Assembly (NCBI GenBank): GCA_022340715.1
Contig: JAJDNK010000004.1
Span: 1-36,794, forward strand
Direction of reading: 5' to 3'
Source: a bacterium BMS3Abin03
GTDB lineage: Bacteria > Bacteroidota > Ignavibacteria > Ignavibacteriales > Ignavibacteriaceae
Length of the DNA stretch: 36,794 nucleotides
The position numbers and the translations under genes are program-made. The number at the start of each line of letters is the position of its first letter. Position 1 is the stretch's first letter. Positions 33,510-36,794 of this stretch are shown one piece after another. Below the pieces are notes generated by a model that made no database searches, was not told the DNA's origin, and saw only the letters and a list, made by a program, of their open reading frames with translations.

Positions 33510-33597
33510 TGGTGCGGAAGACGGGACTTGAACCCGTACGCCAATTAAGGCACTACCCCCTCAAGATAGCGTGTCTACCAAGTTCCACCACTTCCGC
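33510..33597 (-). tRNA. tRNA-Leu (anticodon GAG)
   Basis: A class II cloverleaf on the minus strand with a long variable arm (GTGCCTTAATTGGCGT). The acceptor GCGGAAG pairs with CTTCCGC; the anticodon stem CTATC/GGTAG encloses TTGAGGG, giving anticodon GAG (codons CUC/CUU). The T-arm is ACGGG-TTCAAGT-CCCGT. Unlike the two other tRNAs in the window, the CCA end is encoded (33510-33512). Confidence 0.95.
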
Positions 33598-33680
33598 AAA
33601 TATAGGAGGATAAAATATTCAAGCAAGGGCTTAAAATCAACACTTACAAGGGGGATTATTTGAAACAAAATCGCTTATTT

Positions 33681-34166
33681 TCAATTTCTTTTATTACGCA
33701 TTCTGTCTTTCATCAGGCTTTTTGCAAGCTCTTCTCTGAATTTTTTTTCGAATACAACAAATTTTGCGATCTGTTTAATGGTAAGAATATCATCTAACGA
33801 ATTTACAAAATCGGCTCTCTTTTGTTCAATTTTTAAGCGTATTCCACTTACTTCCTTAATTAAAGATTTGAGCTTATTATCTTCCGGTTTGTTATCATCG
33901 GAAATCAATTTGTCTATTTCATCTATTTTCTTATCCAGGTTTTCCCTTAAGCTATCAATGGTAGATTCAGTTTCACTCCGTCGTGCAAAGAAACGAAGAG
34001 TTGTCTCTTCGTTCATCTGGAGTGTTTCTATAAGCTTTATCTTTTCAAGCTGTAATATTTTTTCTCTCATTTCCTTCATATGGTGTGGTGGGCCATCATC
34101 CGATTGTGCAAATGTTTGAAGGGAAATAACCATTAAAAAACCAAGTATATAGATAATGTTTTTCAT
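33681..34166 (-). CDS. Spy/CpxP-like periplasmic protein
   Basis: A 161-residue exported protein: signal peptide (MKNIIYILGFLMVISLQTFAQ), a His-containing segment (PPHHMKEMREK), then long charged helices. LTIKQ (128-132) matches the LTxxQ motif of Spy/CpxP chaperone-like proteins; the first repeat (LQMNEE, about 49-54) is degenerate. Spy-type proteins protect or sense misfolded envelope proteins, and some are metal sensors. It starts 10 nt behind the anti-sigma gene, with AGAGG upstream, so it belongs to the sigma/anti-sigma unit. Confidence 0.72.
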   Translation of the reverse strand: MKNIIYILGFLMVISLQTFAQSDDGPPHHMKEMREKILQLEKIKLIETLQMNEETTLRFFARRSETESTIDSLRENLDKKIDEIDKLISDDNKPEDNKLKSLIKEVSGIRLKIEQKRADFVNSLDDILTIKQIAKFVVFEKKFREELAKSLMKDRMRNKRN

Positions 34167-34176
34167 TTATTACCTC

Positions 34177-34791
34177 TTATAAAATACTTTTTGCAAGGAG
34201 TTCTTCATATGCTTGTTGAAGATCTTCCTCACCCGCAAATGATTCAATGTTATTAATTTGATATTCGCTTAGAATATTATATCCTTCTTCGTCAGAAGCA
34301 TTCTGAATAATTCCGTCAATGTTAAAATAATCATCATTCATTACCTGTGTAACTATATCTTCAGATGGCAAAACCCACGAATGATTGGTCAGATAATCAC
34401 TGACTTCATTAATCTGTTCATCGGAAATATTTTGCGTGATGGATTCAATGGTAACATTCTCGGGATTTGTGTTTACCCGATAATTGTTAAAAATGAGGAA
34501 AGAAAATACGAATATAATTATGGTAATAAAGCTGTATGAAGCTTTCCTAAAAGGAGATATTTTAGCAGACTTATTTAAAGATTGCCGGAACTTTGGAATT
34601 AAATCATTAAAATAATCTTCTTTTACTTCCGGGTATTTGGTTGATGAAATTAACTCTATAGTCCTCAGATATTCAGAGTATGCATATTTTAATTCGGCAT
34701 CAAACAAAAGACTCTTTTCAAACTCTTCTTCTTCCTCTTTTGAAAACTGCCCGTCTAAGTATCGAACGATCTGTTCATTATAATTTTTCAT
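34177..34791 (-). CDS. Membrane anti-sigma factor (putative)
   Basis: A 204-residue protein. The N-terminal cytoplasmic part (MKNYNEQIVRYLDGQFSKEEEEEFEKSL) resembles the anti-sigma/zinc-finger-like segment of Bacteroidota anti-sigma factors (L-G-L-x-EE-xx-FE), without a zinc motif. One membrane helix lies at about 86-102 (SFITIIIFVFSFLIF), followed by an acidic periplasmic C-terminal domain. It overlaps the sigma gene by 14 nt, the standard arrangement for an ECF sigma and its membrane inhibitor. The assignment rests largely on context. Confidence 0.75.
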   Translation of the reverse strand: MKNYNEQIVRYLDGQFSKEEEEEFEKSLLFDAELKYAYSEYLRTIELISSTKYPEVKEDYFNDLIPKFRQSLNKSAKISPFRKASYSFITIIIFVFSFLIFNNYRVNTNPENVTIESITQNISDEQINEVSDYLTNHSWVLPSEDIVTQVMNDDYFNIDGIIQNASDEEGYNILSEYQINNIESFAGEEDLQQAYEELLAKSIL

Positions 34792-35332
34792 TTTTCATCA
34801 AATCTTTTAATTTATTAAATGCATGAAAATAATTGGCCTTCAGTGCGCCAACACTCCTTCCGGTTATTTCCGAAATCTCATCATAAGATAGTTCATCAAA
34901 ATTTCTTAGAATAAAAACTTCTCTTTGTTTTGCAGGAATTTTTAATAAAAACTGTTGAATCTTCTCTATTTTCTCTTTGTTTTCAAGGTCAGATATAATA
35001 TCGTTCTCTGTCTTTAAAATTTCTCCGGCTTTATCTTCAATCGAAAATAAAGATCTGACTTTATTTTTTCTTAACAAATTCAAACTTCTTGTTGAAGTTA
35101 TTTTATAAATCCACGTATAAACTGATGACTGAAAATTAAACGATCTTAATTTATTATACATTACGAGCAAAACCTGTTGTACAATTTCATCTGCATCAAG
35201 ATGGTTGCCTGTCATTCTTCTTGCATGCCAGTATATTTTTTGTTGATATCGTTTCGCTAATAAATTAAAAGCAATGTCGCTGCCGGAAATAAATTCTTCA
35301 ATCAGTTGAGAATCGCTTTTAGTATCAGTCAT
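34778..35332 (-). CDS. ECF (sigma-70 family, RpoE-like) RNA polymerase sigma factor
   Basis: 184 residues from the ATG at 35332, which has CCAGGA just upstream; the frame extends to a TTG ten codons earlier, which is less likely. Sigma region 2 is seen as LDADEIVQQVLLVMYNKLRSF...SSVYTWIYKITSTRSLN, and region 4 as IPAKQREVFILRNFDELSYDEISEITGRSVGALKANYFHAFNKL, with a helix-turn-helix. No regions 1.1 or 3, as usual for ECF factors. It directs RNA polymerase to a stress regulon, probably envelope stress given the Spy-like genes on both sides. Confidence 0.92.
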   Translation of the reverse strand: MTDTKSDSQLIEEFISGSDIAFNLLAKRYQQKIYWHARRMTGNHLDADEIVQQVLLVMYNKLRSFNFQSSVYTWIYKITSTRSLNLLRKNKVRSLFSIEDKAGEILKTENDIISDLENKEKIEKIQQFLLKIPAKQREVFILRNFDELSYDEISEITGRSVGALKANYFHAFNKLKDLMKNEKL

Positions 35333-35391
35333 TTTTTCCTGGAACATGCAAGTGTTTGACAATATAAGATTGTTTGAGGTTTAAAAATATA

Positions 35392-35414
35392 CATCTTTAA
35401 ACCATCTTAAAAAC
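35392..35414. promoter_or_regulatory. Tandem direct repeat in the divergent sigma/Spy promoter region
   Basis: CATCTTTAAAC (35392-35402) is followed at once by CATCTTAAAAAC (35403-35414), between the ECF sigma gene (minus) and the Spy-like gene (plus). It could be a regulator site or part of an ECF promoter. The region is AT-rich and this could be chance. Confidence 0.25.
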
Positions 35415-35456
35415 AGTAATGTCTAATCGTCACAAACACAAAATAAAGGAGTACAA

Positions 35457-35948
35457 ATGAAAAGGATTCAAATAGTGGGATTTACATTAAGCTTTGTTTT
35501 GGCATTACTTTTAACTTCATCAGTTTACGGTCAGATGGGAAAACACAATCCTGATCGCGAATTTCATAAACGTGATTTCCAGAGAGGCGAACCCAGAGGA
35601 ATGATGCTTGAAAAATTAAATCTGACCGATGAACAAAAGGAAGCTGTTGAACAGCTCAGATTAAAACACCAGAACGAAATGATTGATCTGAAAGCCGATC
35701 TTCAAAAGAAAAAGCTTGCATTAAAAGAATTAACTAGCAAAGATAACTATTCCCGCGATAACTATATCAATGCAGTTAAAGCTATAAATGCTGCGAAGAA
35801 TAACATTGCAGTATCAATGGCAAATCACAGGATGGACGTTTATGATTTGTTAGCCCCTGAACAAAAGAAAGCTTTCGATGATATGCGGCAGGATTTCAAT
35901 AAAAGAAGACCAATGTTTAGACATATGATGGAAAAACCTGAAAAATAA
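35457..35948 (+). CDS. Spy/CpxP-family periplasmic protein (LTxxQ motifs)
   Basis: A 163-residue exported protein with a signal peptide (KRIQIVGFTLSFVLALLLTSSVYG) and a basic, His-rich N-terminus (GKHNPDREFHKRDF). It has two Spy/CpxP motifs: LTDEQ (56-60) and the related LAPEQ (132-136), separated by long amphipathic helices. The C-terminus is Met/His-rich (RPMFRHMMEK), which might bind metal. It is probably an envelope chaperone or stress or metal sensor. AAAGGAG precedes the ATG. It is divergent from the ECF sigma gene and so is a likely target of that sigma. Confidence 0.85.
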   Translation: MKRIQIVGFTLSFVLALLLTSSVYGQMGKHNPDREFHKRDFQRGEPRGMMLEKLNLTDEQKEAVEQLRLKHQNEMIDLKADLQKKKLALKELTSKDNYSRDNYINAVKAINAAKNNIAVSMANHRMDVYDLLAPEQKKAFDDMRQDFNKRRPMFRHMMEKPEK

Positions 35949-35970
35949 AATCTGAAAAAGCTATGAATGA

Positions 35971-35997
35971 AGCCGGTTTATAAGAACCGGCTTTTTT
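35971..35997 (+). terminator. Rho-independent terminator of the Spy-like gene
   Basis: The perfect 8-bp stem AGCCGGTT/AACCGGCT has a 6-nt loop (TATAAG) and is followed at once by a T-tract. It lies 22 nt after the stop codon of the plus-strand gene. Confidence 0.92.
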
Positions 35998-36024
35998 ATT
36001 AAGCTTAATTGAATTCAATAAGAA

Positions 36025-36794
36025 TTATCTAATTATCGCCAGTTTTTGAATAACATCTTCTGTTTTATCACCAGCTGTTAGAATTACTTTATACAGATAA
36101 ACACCGTTTGCTGGTGTATCCCCATCTTGATCTTTACCATCCCAGTAAATCTTATTAAAATCATAATTAAGACTGGTTGAAGGTATCTTAATCTCACGGA
36201 TTAATCTTCCCGCAATTGTGTAAATCTTTATCTTAATTTCATCCGGTATTTGTGTTAACTTGAACGTAAAATATGTATCTCCATTTGTTGGATTCGGATA
36301 ATTATACACATTGAGCAACTTAACCTCATTCGAAACCTGGAAATGTTTTTCATACCCACTTGAATCTACTATAGTTCCAAGTGAATTTTTTCCAAAAACT
36401 TGTAGAGTATAATTTCCATTCTGCAGAGTAGGTGTATAATTAACGACTGCTTTAGGATTTTCACTATTAAACTCAGACAACAAAACCGATTGGTTGTTTG
36501 CATAGTAAACTTGCTGACCGTTCAGATAAACTATAACAGCGGAAGTATCTGTTATCGGGATAAGCGTTTCATCGTAAAGTTCAATTTTGATATTTGGTGT
36601 GGCAGAAATATAGTCGCCATCAAGGATATCGCTTCCATCAAATGCAACAGTTAAAGAAGGTTTTGATGTATCCTGCTTAATGTAGAAAGGTACAGAATAG
36701 AAATTATTATCCTCGTAAAATTCTCTTACCTGGTTATGCGGGTCTATATTAATAAGAAAAGATTTAGCTCCGCTGGCGAAAGAAGTATTATAAG
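36025..36794 (-). CDS. T9SS-sorted secreted protein, C-terminal fragment
   Basis: The last 255 residues of a minus-strand gene running off the right edge; the frame is open throughout. A CARDB-like segment comes first (FLINIDPHNQVREFYEDNNF), then an immunoglobulin-like region (DTSKPSLTVAFDGSDILDGDYISA), then a T9SS type A sorting domain (VYNYPNPTNGDTYFTF...IAGRLIREI...NGVYLYKVIL...KLAIIR). The combination is common in large secreted proteases (for example C25 family) of this group, but the catalytic part is not in the window. It is presumably exported by the PorU/PorV system encoded at 11787-17058. The TTG at 36481-36483 is not a real start. Confidence 0.85.
   Translation of the reverse strand, partial: YNTSFASGAKSFLINIDPHNQVREFYEDNNFYSVPFYIKQDTSKPSLTVAFDGSDILDGDYISATPNIKIELYDETLIPITDTSAVIVYLNGQQVYYANNQSVLLSEFNSENPKAVVNYTPTLQNGNYTLQVFGKNSLGTIVDSSGYEKHFQVSNEVKLLNVYNYPNPTNGDTYFTFKLTQIPDEIKIKIYTIAGRLIREIKIPSTSLNYDFNKIYWDGKDQDGDTPANGVYLYKVILTAGDKTEDVIQKLAIIR

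Noticed and set aside
1-36794. Prophage, IS element, CRISPR array or restriction/defence island
   Set aside because: No transposase, integrase, phage structural gene, Cas gene or spaced repeats seen; the only mobile-looking locus is the GIY-YIG/tRNA segment.

Overview
The window is AT-rich DNA, packed with genes, most of them on the minus strand. It looks like a free-living Gram-negative bacterium of the Bacteroidota/Chlorobi/Ignavibacteria (FCB) group. The evidence is a type IX secretion (T9SS) sortase next to a PorV-like barrel, several proteins ending in a T9SS C-terminal sorting domain (NYPNP, then an IAGR/DLAG-type segment, then a G-YxY/G-Y-V strand), an HU-SPOR fusion, DUF5683, and PorV-like and TonB-type outer-membrane proteins. 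Many genes have clear Shine-Dalgarno sites (AGGAG), which fits Ignavibacteria-like lineages better than classical Bacteroidetes. That placement is inference. No phage, IS transposase or CRISPR array is visible.

Left part (1-19209, all minus strand). In transcription order from the right: a thioredoxin-like [2Fe-2S] ferredoxin, endonuclease III (nth), an HD-domain protein, a peroxiredoxin, then the T9SS block. The block holds porU (C25-type sortase), porV, a secreted M6-type protein whose zinc site is destroyed, a 1037-residue peptidase/propeller/beta-barrel fusion and a DUF5683 protein. Then come housekeeping genes: der, a CoA-disulfide-reductase-like flavoprotein, upp, a small secreted TPR protein, and at the left edge the N-terminal HD region of a RelA/SpoT protein.

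Middle (19210-20417). A short mobile-looking locus: tRNA-Gln(CUG), tRNA-Glu(CUC), a small GIY-YIG nuclease gene, and a decayed second copy of the tRNA-Glu 3' half carrying a 22-nt insertion in the T loop. A STAS-domain protein follows.

20544-22728 (plus strand). An exported NHL-type propeller and three small membrane proteins, the first a DUF2085 protein. The last gene overlaps the convergent tonB by 26 nt.

22703-30951 (minus strand). The most interesting block is one tightly packed unit: a 990-residue TPR protein, an outer-membrane barrel, an HU-TM-SPOR protein, ExbB, ExbD and TonB. Read together they resemble a Tol-Pal/TonB-like envelope-spanning machine that might also touch DNA (cytoplasmic HU domain) and septal peptidoglycan (SPOR).

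Right part (31335-36794). An exported barrel, an AhpD/CMD-like protein, a TPR protein just behind tRNA-Leu(GAG), and an envelope-stress module: ECF sigma, anti-sigma and a Spy-like protein on the minus strand, with a divergent Spy/CpxP-like gene ending at a strong terminator. At the right edge is the C-terminal part of another T9SS-sorted protein.
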